Assembly (NCBI RefSeq): GCF_003205875.1
Contig: NZ_PUBZ01000103.1
Coordinates: forward strand, 62,001 to 126,000
From: Herpetosiphon llansteffanensis
GTDB taxonomy: Bacteria; Chloroflexota; Chloroflexia; Chloroflexales; Herpetosiphonaceae
DNA length: 64,000 nt
Reading direction: 5' to 3'
This document shows, in pieces, positions 16,936 to 25,760 of this stretch. The notes under the pieces are model-generated. The model ran no database searches and was not told where the DNA came from. It saw only the letters and a list, made by a program, of their open reading frames with translations. Position 1 is the first letter of the stretch; each line of letters opens with the position of its first letter. Position numbers and translations under genes: made by a program.

Positions 16936-18521
16936 ACCCACGTTTGCAATGGAATGCTGCTTGGCGCGAACGAACGTGGCACGAGCTACAGCAGGAATGG
17001 GATGTGATCATCATTGGCGGTGGCATCACCGGAGCAGGTTTATTGCGCGAAGCAACCCGCGCTGGCCTCAACGCGCTCCTGCTCGAAGCCCGCGATTTTG
17101 CCTGGGGAACCTCAAGCCGCTCATCGAAATTAGTGCATGGTGGCTTACGCTATTTGGCGCAAGGCCAAGTGCGGGTAACCCACGATTCAGTAGTTGAGCG
17201 CGAACAGCTCTTGAATGAAGCACCTGGTTTAGTTGGGCCGTTGGGCTTTTTGATTGGCTTACCCCAAGGCAAGCCGCTGAAGCGCTGGGTTTATCAGGCG
17301 GGATTATTGGCCTACGATGCCTTGGCCCGTCGCAGCGAAGCCCATTATTTGAGCCTGCCCAATTTGCGTTTGCAAGCACCCTACCTCGATGAGACCAAGC
17401 TAACAGCTGGTTTGCGCTACAGCGATGCCCAAACCGATGATGCGCGTTTGGTTTTGCGGATTTTGCGCGAATCAGCAGCAGCAGGCGCAAGCTTATTAAA
17501 TTATGCAGCAGTTACGCAGCTTGTCCGTGAAGCTGAGCAAGTCGTGGGCGTGGTGGTGCGCGATCAACTCAGCGAACGCGAGCAAACTCTCAAAGCCACA
17601 GCAGTCATCAATGCCACTGGCGTTTGGGTTGATCAGCTGCGGCAACAGATTCAAGCGCCAGCTAAAATGCGCCCATTGCGCGGCAGCCACTTGGTGTTTG
17701 CCCAAGCAGCATTACCGCTGGCCCAAGCGATCAACCTTGAGCATCCCCGCGATCGGCGGCCAGTCTTTTTTGTGCCGTGGGAAGGTGTGAGCATCGTCGG
17801 CACAACCGACCTTGATCACGAACCAGACTTATGGCAAGAGCCAAGCATCAGCCCTGCTGAAGTGGAATATTTGCTCGAAGCAGTGCAAACAGCTTTTCCA
17901 AGCTTGGGTTTAGATTCAACCCATGTCATTTCGACCTGGAGCGGCGTGCGACCTGTGGTCGATACTGGAGCCAGCGACCCATCTAAGGAATCGCGAGATT
18001 ATGTTTTGTGGCAGGAGCAAGGGCTGCTGACGGTAACTGGGGGCAAATTAACTACATTCCGTTTAATTGCGCTGGAAGCATTAAATCTCTTACGCCAACG
18101 CTTGCCCCAGATTAAGCTTTGGCCGCATGCACCACGGCTCAATCCTGCGCCAGCTGATTTGGCTGGCAAGCTACCGCCACAGATCAAGCAACGCTTGTTG
18201 GGGCGCTATGCAGCCGAAGCGCCAGCAATGTTGCAAGCACTGCCAGCAGATGAGTTTGCGGCCATCGATGGATTGCCAAGTTTATGGGCCGAAATGCGCT
18301 GGGCTGCTCGCTACGAAGCAGTCACCAATTTGGGCGATTTACTGTTGCGGCGCAGTCGCTTGGGCATATTGCTGCCAAATGGCGCGGCGGCACATCAAAC
18401 CCAAATTCAAGCGATCTGCACTGAGGAATTGGGCTGGGATGCAGAGCGTTGGGCCAGCGAGTGGCAGCAGTATCAACAATTAATTGCTCAGCATCATGGG
18501 TTGCCAACTGCGGCTCGTTAA
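16932..18521 (+). CDS. glpD: Aerobic glycerol-3-phosphate dehydrogenase
   Basis: FAD-dependent dehydrogenase converting glycerol-3-phosphate to dihydroxyacetone phosphate and passing electrons to quinone, 529 aa. The N-terminal dinucleotide-binding motif VIIIGGGITGAGLLREA and the GlpD motif GTSSRSSKLVHGGLRYL are clear, as is TVTGGKLTTFR. The C-terminal helical domain is present, so length is normal for the family. It is translationally coupled to the AGPS-like flavoprotein (ATGA overlap), and the GntR regulator gene starts the operon. Confidence 0.94.
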   Translation: MNPRLQWNAAWRERTWHELQQEWDVIIIGGGITGAGLLREATRAGLNALLLEARDFAWGTSSRSSKLVHGGLRYLAQGQVRVTHDSVVEREQLLNEAPGLVGPLGFLIGLPQGKPLKRWVYQAGLLAYDALARRSEAHYLSLPNLRLQAPYLDETKLTAGLRYSDAQTDDARLVLRILRESAAAGASLLNYAAVTQLVREAEQVVGVVVRDQLSEREQTLKATAVINATGVWVDQLRQQIQAPAKMRPLRGSHLVFAQAALPLAQAINLEHPRDRRPVFFVPWEGVSIVGTTDLDHEPDLWQEPSISPAEVEYLLEAVQTAFPSLGLDSTHVISTWSGVRPVVDTGASDPSKESRDYVLWQEQGLLTVTGGKLTTFRLIALEALNLLRQRLPQIKLWPHAPRLNPAPADLAGKLPPQIKQRLLGRYAAEAPAMLQALPADEFAAIDGLPSLWAEMRWAARYEAVTNLGDLLLRRSRLGILLPNGAAAHQTQIQAICTEELGWDAERWASEWQQYQQLIAQHHGLPTAAR

Positions 18522-18533
18522 TGTTGCTCTAAT

Positions 18534-18561
18534 TTGACATTGCAGTGAAGCAAGCTATAAT
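18534..18561 (+). promoter_or_regulatory. Consensus sigma70 promoter in the glpD-glycosyltransferase gap
   Basis: TTGACA (18534-18539), 16-bp spacer, TATAAT (18556-18561): both hexamers are perfect. It is 12 bp after the glpD stop and 191 bp before the next start codon, and an intrinsic terminator follows within 31 bp. Confidence 0.85.
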
Positions 18562-18567
18562 GCAATC

Positions 18568-18640
18568 AAACCTTCTCCTCTCTCTTCTCTCCCACAAGCG
18601 GCTCCATTATGCGAGCCGTTTGTGGTTTTAGCTGCTTTTT
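18568..18640 (+). ncRNA. Candidate small RNA with pyrimidine-only tract and intrinsic terminator
   Basis: From the expected +1 near 18568 the transcript would hold a 23-nt all-pyrimidine tract (18571-18593), then a 13-bp hairpin (18592-18604 with 18613-18625, one G-U pair, 8-nt loop) followed by TTTT and, after six bases, TTTTT. The pyrimidine tract is complementary to GGAG-type Shine-Dalgarno sequences, like the C/U-rich seeds of known regulatory sRNAs. An alternative is a terminated leader of the glycosyltransferase gene plus a glpD terminator. Confidence 0.6.
18592..18640 (+). terminator. Rho-independent terminator after glpD / end of the candidate sRNA
   Basis: CCACAAGCGGCTC (18592-18604), loop of 8, GAGCCGTTTGTGG (18613-18625), then TTTTAGCTGCTTTTT. 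One G-U pair in an otherwise complete 13-bp stem. Confidence 0.88.
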
Positions 18641-18752
18641 ACTTCCACAGTCAATTAATCATTCTATCTTAGACACATACGTTAGATTGTGATATTTATT
18701 ACATAGTAATCAATCGAAACCTGTGCATTCATGGCCTAGACATGAGGTGTCG

Positions 18753-20005
18753 ATGGATATTACTATTGTGAGTTACGGTTCGCGGGGAGATGTGCAGCCA
18801 TTTTTGGCGCTTGGTCGAGCATTGCATCACGTTGGGCATACAGTTAAGCTGGTTGGCCCGGCCAATTTTGCCGACCTAAGCCAAGCAGCAGGCGTGCCAT
18901 TTGCCTCGGTTGGAGTTGACATCCAAGCCTATTTGCGCGAGCGAATGACAAGCTTATCCAAATCGCAGAATTCGATCCGTTTGTTGAAAAATTTGCGCAA
19001 TGAACTTAATGAGCTGATCGAGCAAGTTGCCCACGAAACCTTGCACGCATGCCAAGGCACTGATTGCATTATTGGCACCGGTCCCCAAACTGCGAGCTTC
19101 GCCGAAAAAATCGGAGTCCCATTTATCGAAGCCGTGCTGCAACCTGTAACCCCTACGAGCGCATTTCCATCGCCGATTGCCCCCAGCTGGCTGAAACTTG
19201 GTGGAGTTGCCAACTATCTGACGCATCTTGGGTTTGAGCAGATTTTTTGGCAAATTTTCCAACCAACTGTTAATCGAGTGCGAACGCAGGTGCTTGGCTT
19301 GCCATCGTATGGCTTCGGCAGCCCATTTGCCAAGATTCGTGGGCAGGTTGCGCTACGGCTGCATGCCTATAGCAACTATGTGATGCCTCGCCCAAACGAT
19401 TGGCCCGATCAACATCAGGTTACAGGATTTTGGTTTCTGCCGCCGCCGAGCGACTGGTCGCCACCAACAGAACTGACTGATTTTCTCGCTGCTGGGCCTG
19501 CGCCGCTGTATATTGGCTTTGGCAGCATGATGGGTGGCGATCCGCAAAAATTAACCGAACTTGTGAGCGAAGCCCTAGCGCGCACTGGCCAGCGTGGCAT
19601 TGTGGCTGGAGGTTGGGGAGCTTTAGGCGAAACGACGGATGCCAACGATCAGCTATTATTCGTCAAAGATGTGCCACATTATTGGCTTTTCCCCCAAATG
19701 GCGGCAATTGTGCATCATGGCGGCGCTGGCACAACTGGCGCTACATTACGCAGTGGCAAGCCCTCAATTGTCGTGCCATTTTCCTTTGATCAACCATTTT
19801 GGGGCGGCGGGTAGCTGAACTTGGCGTGGGTTCTGCGCCCATTCCGCGCAAGCAACTGACGCTTGATCGCTTGGTTACGGCAATCAATCAGGTAACAAAG
19901 CAAGCATCAATTCGCGAGCGCGCAGCCCAGCTTGGTGAGCACATTCAAGCTGAACATGGCACGGCCCAAGCAATCGATCATATTCATCGGATGCTGCGCC
20001 GTTAA
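18753..20005 (+). pseudogene. UGT/MGT-type glycosyltransferase (GT1), broken by a one-base frameshift
   Basis: Glycosyltransferase of the GT1 kind related to sterol or macrolide glucosyltransferases. The N-terminus MDITIVSYGSRGDVQPFLAL is typical, and the donor-binding end includes FGSMMGGDP and AAIVHHGGAGTTGATLRSG. The frame stops at TAG 19812 after FDQPFWGGG, while the expected continuation GRRVAELGVGSAPIPRK is in the +1 frame from 19802 and runs to 20005. Adding one G to the four-G run at 19801-19804 restores a normal length of about 417 aa. It is either a real inactivation or a base-calling error in a homopolymer. Start ATG 18753 has GAGGTGTCG before it. Confidence 0.85.
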
Positions 20006-20009
20006 GCGT

Positions 20010-22145
20010 TCAAGCAATTTCTTCTGGCTCAAGCACTGGCAAATTCCACAACTCTTCAGGGACTTGCATATGAATCTGCGTGCCACCGTGTTCAGGTGTG
20101 GAAATTGTTAGGCTGCCGCCGATCACCATCAACAAGCCGCGATGTAAACGCAGGCCGCTGCCGCTGCCAGCAGAGCTTGGCTGATTCGCGCCCATGCCCA
20201 CGCCATCGTCGCAAATATTGACCACCAAACCATGTTGCCAATCGATCTGAACGTTGAGATTCAAGTGGCGGCGCGGGTCGTTGCCACGAGCATGGCGGGC
20301 TGCATTGCGCAATGTTTCCTGCAAGGCATAACTAATCACTTCGCCAATAAACTGCGGTGTATCGGCCAAACGTGCTTCGGCAGCAGGCGCAACGCAATAG
20401 GCTATGTTATCAAAGGCATTACCAAAATCGACCAAAACCATATCGTGCAGGGTTTGCGCCAAGCCACCTTGGGCCAAACGATGCGGCGTTGCAGGCGGCA
20501 ACGAGCGAATCAGTGCCGAAAGTTTGGTATGGGCCTCGGATAAGGCCTGAATCGTTTGTTGGGCCAGTGGATCGTTGGCCGAAACTGCGCTCAAATGAAT
20601 TAGCGCGGCATGAATTTGCGGCAACACATCATCATGCAAGGTGCGGCGACCTTGGCTGCCCAACACTTTGACTTCAGCAATTCGTTGGCGCAACACATCG
20701 CCCAACATCCGCGCCGCCCGTTCGCCAGCTAAGGCATCGGTCAAACGCGCACAGCAGGCCGCCGCAACTTCCATTAATTCCTCGCTATAGACTGCGCCAC
20801 TTTGGGGCGAACCAAGCACCAAGGCCCCAGCCAAACCGCGACCATCCCACAATGGAATGGCCCATTCAGCGCCGCTTTGGGCTTTTAATTGAATCCCCGA
20901 AGTGCGGCGTTCAGATGAAATTGGCAATTGCTCAAGGATGGGCGTTGGCGTTTGGCCCCAATGATAGCTGATCACTTTGGGCAAGCCAGGCACTGCATCA
21001 CGCAACAATAAGCAAGCACGTTCGGCACGCAGCACATCACGGCTGATCGCCTCGACCAAGCCCTCGACTGAAGCAGAAAGGCTGGCTCCGCCATCGAGCA
21101 AGCGATCTTGAAAGTGCAAACTGCCGACGAAAGGCCGCAAGCGCTCCATAAACGCCTCGTGCTCCACCCGATAGCGCCAACTCAACAAGCCATAAGCCAA
21201 CGAAGCCAAGGTTGTAGCAAACAGCACAATATAAATTGAGGCAACTTGGAAGGCTGAACTAACGCCCACCATTAATGCAAAACCGCCAGCAATCGCCACC
21301 AACCAACGCCATTGATCGATGCGATTCCACTGTGGCAAGGGCCGATCGGTAAAGGCGGCATAGGCACCCATGGCTTGGCCAGCAGCACCCAAGGCGGCGG
21401 CAACCACGATCAACACCATCACATCTAATTGAAAAAACAGTTCTATTGCGCGATCGGCGAGCCAAGCCACCTCTGGCGTGCGCACCGAGGAGCCTTGCGA
21501 AAACACCACTACTGCGCCGATTAGGGCCACAATTCCCGCCAGCAAACCAAGCAATGACGTGCGAATCAGCCAAGAGCGCACCCGCAACCACGCCTGATGC
21601 GGCAGGTTATTGCGCCGCCCGGGGCCAGTCAACAAGGCATGAATTGGCAAGCTAAAACACATGATCAAGGCCAAGAGATAACCCGCCACGATAAACGGCA
21701 AGTTGGCAACGAGCCATGCTGGCACAAATTTCAAGGCCAAAATGCGGGCTTCTTGGGGCAATGGGTAAATTGCGGTCAGCACCAAGCCCAAAATCCCAAT
21801 AAAAATGCCCATCGTAAACAGCAGCAATTTATGAATGCGCAAGCTCTTGCCGCTTACGCCCGTATACCAAATCATTGTGGCATACCAGGCATAGGGCGCG
21901 AGCAGCGAAACCACGCTGATAACCCGCCACCAAAAGGGCAAGCCAACATCAACCACCGGCGGGCCACGGCCAATAATCGCAGCGTGAATCAAAAAGAACA
22001 CGCCAGCCATCAGCAAGCCAGCTGCCGCCAAGCGTGGGCCACGTTCACGCCCGCCATCAAGCGTCACGGTCATACCCAGCCATAAACAGATAATTGCATT
22101 AAAAATGGAAATTGCGAGGGCAATCGATTGCAGAATAAAAATCAT
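20010..22145 (-). CDS. Membrane sensor histidine kinase with GAF-like domain
   Basis: A 711-aa sensor kinase. The N-terminal half has about eight to ten hydrophobic segments (1-340), followed by a GAF-like region (about 365-480, RPFVGSLHFQDRLLDGG onward), a dimerisation helix with the presumed phospho-acceptor His in GRRTLHDDVLPQIHAALIHL, and a HATPase_c domain (ALQETLRNAARHARG N-box, NICDDGVGMG). The HxDD arrangement matches NarL-system HisKA_3 kinases. No response regulator lies nearby, so the partner is elsewhere. The signal is unknown. Its 3' end is 4 bp from the glycosyltransferase pseudogene. Confidence 0.85.
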   Translation of the reverse strand: MIFILQSIALAISIFNAIICLWLGMTVTLDGGRERGPRLAAAGLLMAGVFFLIHAAIIGRGPPVVDVGLPFWWRVISVVSLLAPYAWYATMIWYTGVSGKSLRIHKLLLFTMGIFIGILGLVLTAIYPLPQEARILALKFVPAWLVANLPFIVAGYLLALIMCFSLPIHALLTGPGRRNNLPHQAWLRVRSWLIRTSLLGLLAGIVALIGAVVVFSQGSSVRTPEVAWLADRAIELFFQLDVMVLIVVAAALGAAGQAMGAYAAFTDRPLPQWNRIDQWRWLVAIAGGFALMVGVSSAFQVASIYIVLFATTLASLAYGLLSWRYRVEHEAFMERLRPFVGSLHFQDRLLDGGASLSASVEGLVEAISRDVLRAERACLLLRDAVPGLPKVISYHWGQTPTPILEQLPISSERRTSGIQLKAQSGAEWAIPLWDGRGLAGALVLGSPQSGAVYSEELMEVAAACCARLTDALAGERAARMLGDVLRQRIAEVKVLGSQGRRTLHDDVLPQIHAALIHLSAVSANDPLAQQTIQALSEAHTKLSALIRSLPPATPHRLAQGGLAQTLHDMVLVDFGNAFDNIAYCVAPAAEARLADTPQFIGEVISYALQETLRNAARHARGNDPRRHLNLNVQIDWQHGLVVNICDDGVGMGANQPSSAGSGSGLRLHRGLLMVIGGSLTISTPEHGGTQIHMQVPEELWNLPVLEPEEIA

Positions 22146-22215
22146 TGAGTGCTACCTATCCGCTAGTTGTTTTATCATACCAGCCGCAAGCTAGCACCTA
22201 GGTGCAAAACGAATT

Positions 22216-22348
22216 CCCTCACCCCCCAGCCCCCTCTCCCACTCAATGCGGGCGAGCGGGAGCCGACCCTTGTTGCGCACCACATGGCGGTAAAAGCACA
22301 CGATTAAAGCCCCTCGCCCGCGCACGGGAGAGGGGTTGGGGTGAGGGG
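22216..22348. repeat. Palindromic CCCTCACC...GGTGAGGG element, copy A (133 bp)
   Basis: Starts CCCTCACCCC, ends GGTTGGGGTGAGGGG, with inner arms CGGGCGAG and CCCCTCGCCCG that make an extended imperfect hairpin. Close copies are at 25399-25743 (composite), 27879-28012, 37316-37446 and a partial one at 42383. Shape and intergenic placement fit a REP/MITE-like element. Confidence 0.88.
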
Positions 22349-22408
22349 ATCTTAAAAACTAACGACGATCTCAGCAATGAGATCGTCGTTCTTGGGTTGA
22401 AATTCAGC

Positions 22409-24493
22409 TTATTGGCAGGTTACGCCATTGAGTTGGAAGGCGCTACTAGCCAAGCTTGGTGGGCTACCAACACCTTGGAAACCAAAGTTGACGCTGCCAC
22501 CATTGCCTGCAAGGTTGCCGTTCCAGCCAGCGTTGCTGACCGTGACTGCGCTGCCTGTTTGGCTGACTGTGCCATTCCACAGGTTGCTGATGGTTTGGCC
22601 GTTGGGCAAGTTGAACTTGACGTTCCAGCCATTCAAGGCACTTGCTTGCAGATTGGTCACCGTTACATCGGCAATGAAGCCCGAACCCCATTGGCTTGGT
22701 ACTTTGAACTCGACCTTGCAAGCGCCGCCAGTGCTGGTTGGGATGGCGGTTGGCACTTGGGTTGGCGTGCGGGTTGCGGTTGGCACGCTGGTTGAAGTCG
22801 CGGTTGGAACGCTCGTTGCCGTCGACGTTGGGCCTTGGGTTGGCGTACGGGTGGCGGTTGGAATGCTGGTTGATGTGGCCGTTGGCGCTTGGGTTGGCGT
22901 GCGCGTGGCCGTGGCAATTGGCCCTGTGGTTGGTGTTGGCTGGTTGCTATTAATCACGCCAACTGTCAGATAGTCGGCGAAAATCGTTGCTGTGCCAGTG
23001 TTGCCAGTCAAGGCATTGAATTCAACGCCCAACTCGCGCACTTGGTTAATATCAGGCACGCCAGCTAATTCAATCGTCAGCAAGCTTGTACCCGAATCAA
23101 GCAACACCGTGCCGCTATCTTTCCAATTCCAAGCACTACCAGTTTTGATGTAAAGCTTAGCATTGAGACCGTTCCCAACATTTTGGGCGCTTAAGCGAAT
23201 TTGGATGCGTGATTGACCTGCCAAGTTCAGTTGAATTGGCAGCTGAATTGCTGCTGGCGTAGCGGCCAAATCAACTTGGGCTTTGATGCCCCGTTGGCCA
23301 TTGGCGGCCCAATCGCTGGTTACAACTGGCCCAGAAACCAAATTCGAGCCAGTCCAGCCTTGCAGCGTGCCATCTTCAAAATCGCTCACCACAATGCCGG
23401 GCAATGGCGTTGGGGATGGCGTACCTGGGGTTGCTGTGGGAGCGATCCCAAGCGTTCCATTCCAAAGCTGGCCAACATTGGTACGATTCAAGGTTGCCCA
23501 GTGGGCATAGGTGCTTTGAATCCGGCTATCGCTGTTGCGATAGAACATATCGGTGTGCCAGATCACAAAGTAGGCAAAGGGGGCGCTGCTCAAAAGCGCT
23601 GGATCCATCATATAGTCGGTTTCGCTGAGGGCTTTAATCTTGGTTTGCGAAAAACGACCAAGATCTTCGTACCAGCTAACGTAATTACCCGAGGTTTCGT
23701 TGTATACGTCGCTGCCCAAAATATCTGCTTGGCCATCGGGATACCAAGCGGTACTGACCCCTTTGACCCCAGGTGTCCAAACCCAGATCAAGTTGTGCAG
23801 GCCACGCGTGGTCACCAAATAGCTAAACATATCATCCCAAAGGCGGCGATAGTTGATAGCGCCGTTATCTTTATCCCACCAGAACCAGCCACCGCCAGCC
23901 TCGTGGTAGGGTCGCCACAGCACTGGCACGTTGGCATCCTCGAGTTGCTGCAAATCATCAGCAATATTATCGAGCCAAATCAGATAATTATTGCGCTCAG
24001 TTGTGCCGTTGACAAACATATTGTCAATATCAACCACGGTGAACATATCTTGGTGGTTCGTGCCTTGGCTGGCAACGGGAGTCCAGTGTTGGCTGATGGT
24101 TGGAATAACCTTGGCGTTAGTCCAATCGCTGATGATCGCGTCGATCATCCATTGGCCATCGTTGGGCAATGCGCCGCCAATGGGAAAATCCCAGCCGCGC
24201 AGCGCGGGGTAACGTTGGGGATTGGTGCGGGCATAGACGGCATTCGACATTTCGTCTTTGCGGCCATTATCCCAGTGAACTTCTTGCTGACCGCCGAGCC
24301 AATACTGACCTTTGTATTGTTCGAAACGATCGAGCACATTTTGGGCATACGGGGCGAGATTCGGATCGGCGGCTTGATAGGCGGTAATTGCGGCCTTGGT
24401 AGTGTGCGTTGGTAACAAACTCAGTGAACCAAGCAAGACCCCAAGGAGCGCAATGGTCAACAACGACCGCGAACGGCTCAGGTTCGACCACAT
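22409..24493 (-). CDS. Secreted GH26 beta-mannanase with CBM and C-terminal CBM2
   Basis: Extracellular endo-1,4-beta-mannanase, about 694 aa. The start is taken as ATG 24493 (MWSNLSRSRSLLTIALLGV) because AAAGGAGA precedes it; the upstream extension to 24589 lacks a signal-peptide start. Parts: signal peptide, GH26 domain (about 40-355) with acid/base Glu in LWRPYHEAGGGWFWW and nucleophile Glu in KALSETDYM, a beta-sandwich CBM (about 370-515, VVSDFEDGTLQGW), a Thr/Pro/Ala linker, and CBM2 (about 590-694, FKVPSQWGSGFIADV and SNLWNGTVSQTG). A perfect CelR-type box lies inside the gene at 23437-23450. Confidence 0.93.
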   Translation of the reverse strand: MWSNLSRSRSLLTIALLGVLLGSLSLLPTHTTKAAITAYQAADPNLAPYAQNVLDRFEQYKGQYWLGGQQEVHWDNGRKDEMSNAVYARTNPQRYPALRGWDFPIGGALPNDGQWMIDAIISDWTNAKVIPTISQHWTPVASQGTNHQDMFTVVDIDNMFVNGTTERNNYLIWLDNIADDLQQLEDANVPVLWRPYHEAGGGWFWWDKDNGAINYRRLWDDMFSYLVTTRGLHNLIWVWTPGVKGVSTAWYPDGQADILGSDVYNETSGNYVSWYEDLGRFSQTKIKALSETDYMMDPALLSSAPFAYFVIWHTDMFYRNSDSRIQSTYAHWATLNRTNVGQLWNGTLGIAPTATPGTPSPTPLPGIVVSDFEDGTLQGWTGSNLVSGPVVTSDWAANGQRGIKAQVDLAATPAAIQLPIQLNLAGQSRIQIRLSAQNVGNGLNAKLYIKTGSAWNWKDSGTVLLDSGTSLLTIELAGVPDINQVRELGVEFNALTGNTGTATIFADYLTVGVINSNQPTPTTGPIATATRTPTQAPTATSTSIPTATRTPTQGPTSTATSVPTATSTSVPTATRTPTQVPTAIPTSTGGACKVEFKVPSQWGSGFIADVTVTNLQASALNGWNVKFNLPNGQTISNLWNGTVSQTGSAVTVSNAGWNGNLAGNGGSVNFGFQGVGSPPSLASSAFQLNGVTCQ
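23437..23450. promoter_or_regulatory. Perfect CelR-type box inside the GH26 gene
   Basis: TGGGAGCGATCCCA differs from the actinobacterial CelR consensus (TGGGAGCGCTCCCA) at one central position. It matches the three boxes of the cellulose locus at 58074, 59414 and 59491. It lies in codons just after the GH26 domain, about 1.05 kb into the gene, so any effect would be roadblocking or looping. A chance match through codon use is possible. Confidence 0.45.
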
Positions 24494-24625
24494 AGCGACA
24501 ATCTCCTTTGATTGAGGACACTCAGCGTTGGGTATTGATCGTGGGTAGAACGAGGCTAGGATGCGATAGCTACACGTGCGAATGTCCAAGAGTCCAGAGT
24601 GAATGCAGGAACATTCCCATCAGCG

Positions 24626-24653
24626 ATAATAGTATAAATTTGTAAAGAGTCAA
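24626..24653 (-). promoter_or_regulatory. Probable promoter of the GH26 gene
   Basis: On the minus strand TTGACT (24653-24648), 16-bp spacer and TATTAT (24631-24626), in a notably A/T-rich stretch 130 bp before the start codon. An alternative TATACT at 24636-24631 overlaps the -10. Confidence 0.5.
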
Positions 24654-24692
24654 TTAAAATCTTAAGTATTTCTTTAGAATTTGAACGTAAAA

Positions 24693-24720
24693 GGCGCGCG
24701 ATCAAGCTTGATCGCGCGCC
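24693..24720 (-). terminator. Perfect 28-bp palindrome, terminator of the RNA ligase-like gene
   Basis: GGCGCGCGATCAAG followed by its exact complement forms a 14-bp stem (with a tight internal loop in RNA). On the minus strand it is followed by TTTT, 36 bp after the stop at 24757. It also separates this gene from the GH26 promoter. Confidence 0.85.
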
Positions 24721-24756
24721 TGTTGGATTGAAATCGCTATTTATTGCTGGGCAAAT

Positions 24757-25296
24757 TTAAATTTTGCCTTTAGCTCCATCGTTGGGCATGGTTTTTTTGA
24801 AAAAGCTGTCGGCAGCAGTGTGATAGATAATCACACCTTCTGGCTGCATGAAACCAGGAACCATGCGGCTCCCATTGAGCCGTAAATCGTCCAAACATGC
24901 CTCGATTGCAGCAGTATCAAACAAACCATCGTAGAGCACGGGCACAACCTCGCAGCAAGCAGGGCGATTCTCGGCGTTCCAGCGCGAGGTATTGAACAAA
25001 GCAAAACGCCGTTCGTTCAGCCCATATTGGCGCTTGCCAACGCGGTGGCCAAACCACTCGCCATGGTGACGGCCAACGCCTAGTTCAAGCAGCGCAGTAT
25101 GGTTGGCAGCAACCCATGCCGCAAAGCCATAGTTATCATCATCCACAGTTATCCAGCGGCTACGGCTGCCAGCTCGAATCTCGCCCTGTTCATTGATCAA
25201 AATACAGGCGTTGGTGCCATCAATTTTCTCGGTCACAATCACTTGGCGGGCCAAGCGGGCAATTTTGGGAAAAGCTACAAACTCATCACTCATCAT
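24757..25296 (-). CDS. RNA ligase-family nucleotidyltransferase
   Basis: A 179-aa protein of the RNA ligase/nucleotidyltransferase superfamily (pfam RNA_ligase type). Motif I with the lysine that is adenylated is VTEKIDGTNA (Lys about 23). Motif III-like HGEWFG, motif IV EGVIIYH and a terminal motif V-like FFKKT follow in the usual order. It is about half the size of phage Rnl2, so it has a minimal adenylation core and little or no C-terminal domain. ATG 25296 and ATG 25293 are both possible; GAGGTG lies upstream. RNA repair or end sealing is inferred from family only. Confidence 0.8.
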   Translation of the reverse strand: MMSDEFVAFPKIARLARQVIVTEKIDGTNACILINEQGEIRAGSRSRWITVDDDNYGFAAWVAANHTALLELGVGRHHGEWFGHRVGKRQYGLNERRFALFNTSRWNAENRPACCEVVPVLYDGLFDTAAIEACLDDLRLNGSRMVPGFMQPEGVIIYHTAADSFFKKTMPNDGAKGKI

Positions 25297-25398
25297 TCAC
25301 CTCATTTGCTAGAACGTAAAACTTAACCTTGCCAAGCATACGCAGCATTCGTTGGGGCGGAATCGGTCGCAAGTTGGGGATTCTAGTGGGTACAAAGT

Positions 25399-25743
25399 CC
25401 CCTCATCCCCAGCCCCCTCTCCCACAAAAACGCGGGCGAGGGGGAGCGGTCATTTTGCCAAAGCATTGGTGCAAAACCACGAAATGAATGCCTCTCGCCC
25501 ACTAGAAACGGGCGAGGGGCGAGCCGACCGTTTTTCACCAAGAATTGCGACAGAACCACGGGGTTAAAGCCCCTCGCCCGCCGCGTGGGAGAGGGGTTGG
25601 GGTGAGGGGATCTTAAAAACCTACCCCCGTAAGCCAACCCTCTCTCCCACTGTACGCGGGCGAGGACGAGTCACCTCCATCCTGGAGAAAATACCATAAA
25701 AAAGCCCCTCTCCCGCTAGGTGGGAGAGGGGTTGGGGTGAGGG
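25399..25743. repeat. Composite of palindromic CCCTCACC elements, copy B
   Basis: One near-complete element with an extra internal arm (25399-25609) is followed by a second, shorter one (about 25636-25743) ending GGTTGGGGTGAGGG. The pair fills the gap between the RNA ligase-like gene and the 3' end of htpG. Internal arms CGGGCGAGGGG and CCCCTCGCCCG are repeated. Confidence 0.85.
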
Positions 25744-25760
25744 ATTTTCAAACTTATTAT

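Noticed and set aside
23213-24415. Long 400-aa open frame on the plus strand
   Set aside because: It is antisense to the GH26 mannanase, whose catalytic motifs and CBM2 are unmistakable; the frame has no ribosome site or recognisable domain and results from codon bias.
25442-25455. CelR-like GGGGAGCGGTCATT in repeat copy B
   Set aside because: It lacks the outer half-site (TGGG...TCTCA) and is part of the repeat element sequence, not of a promoter.
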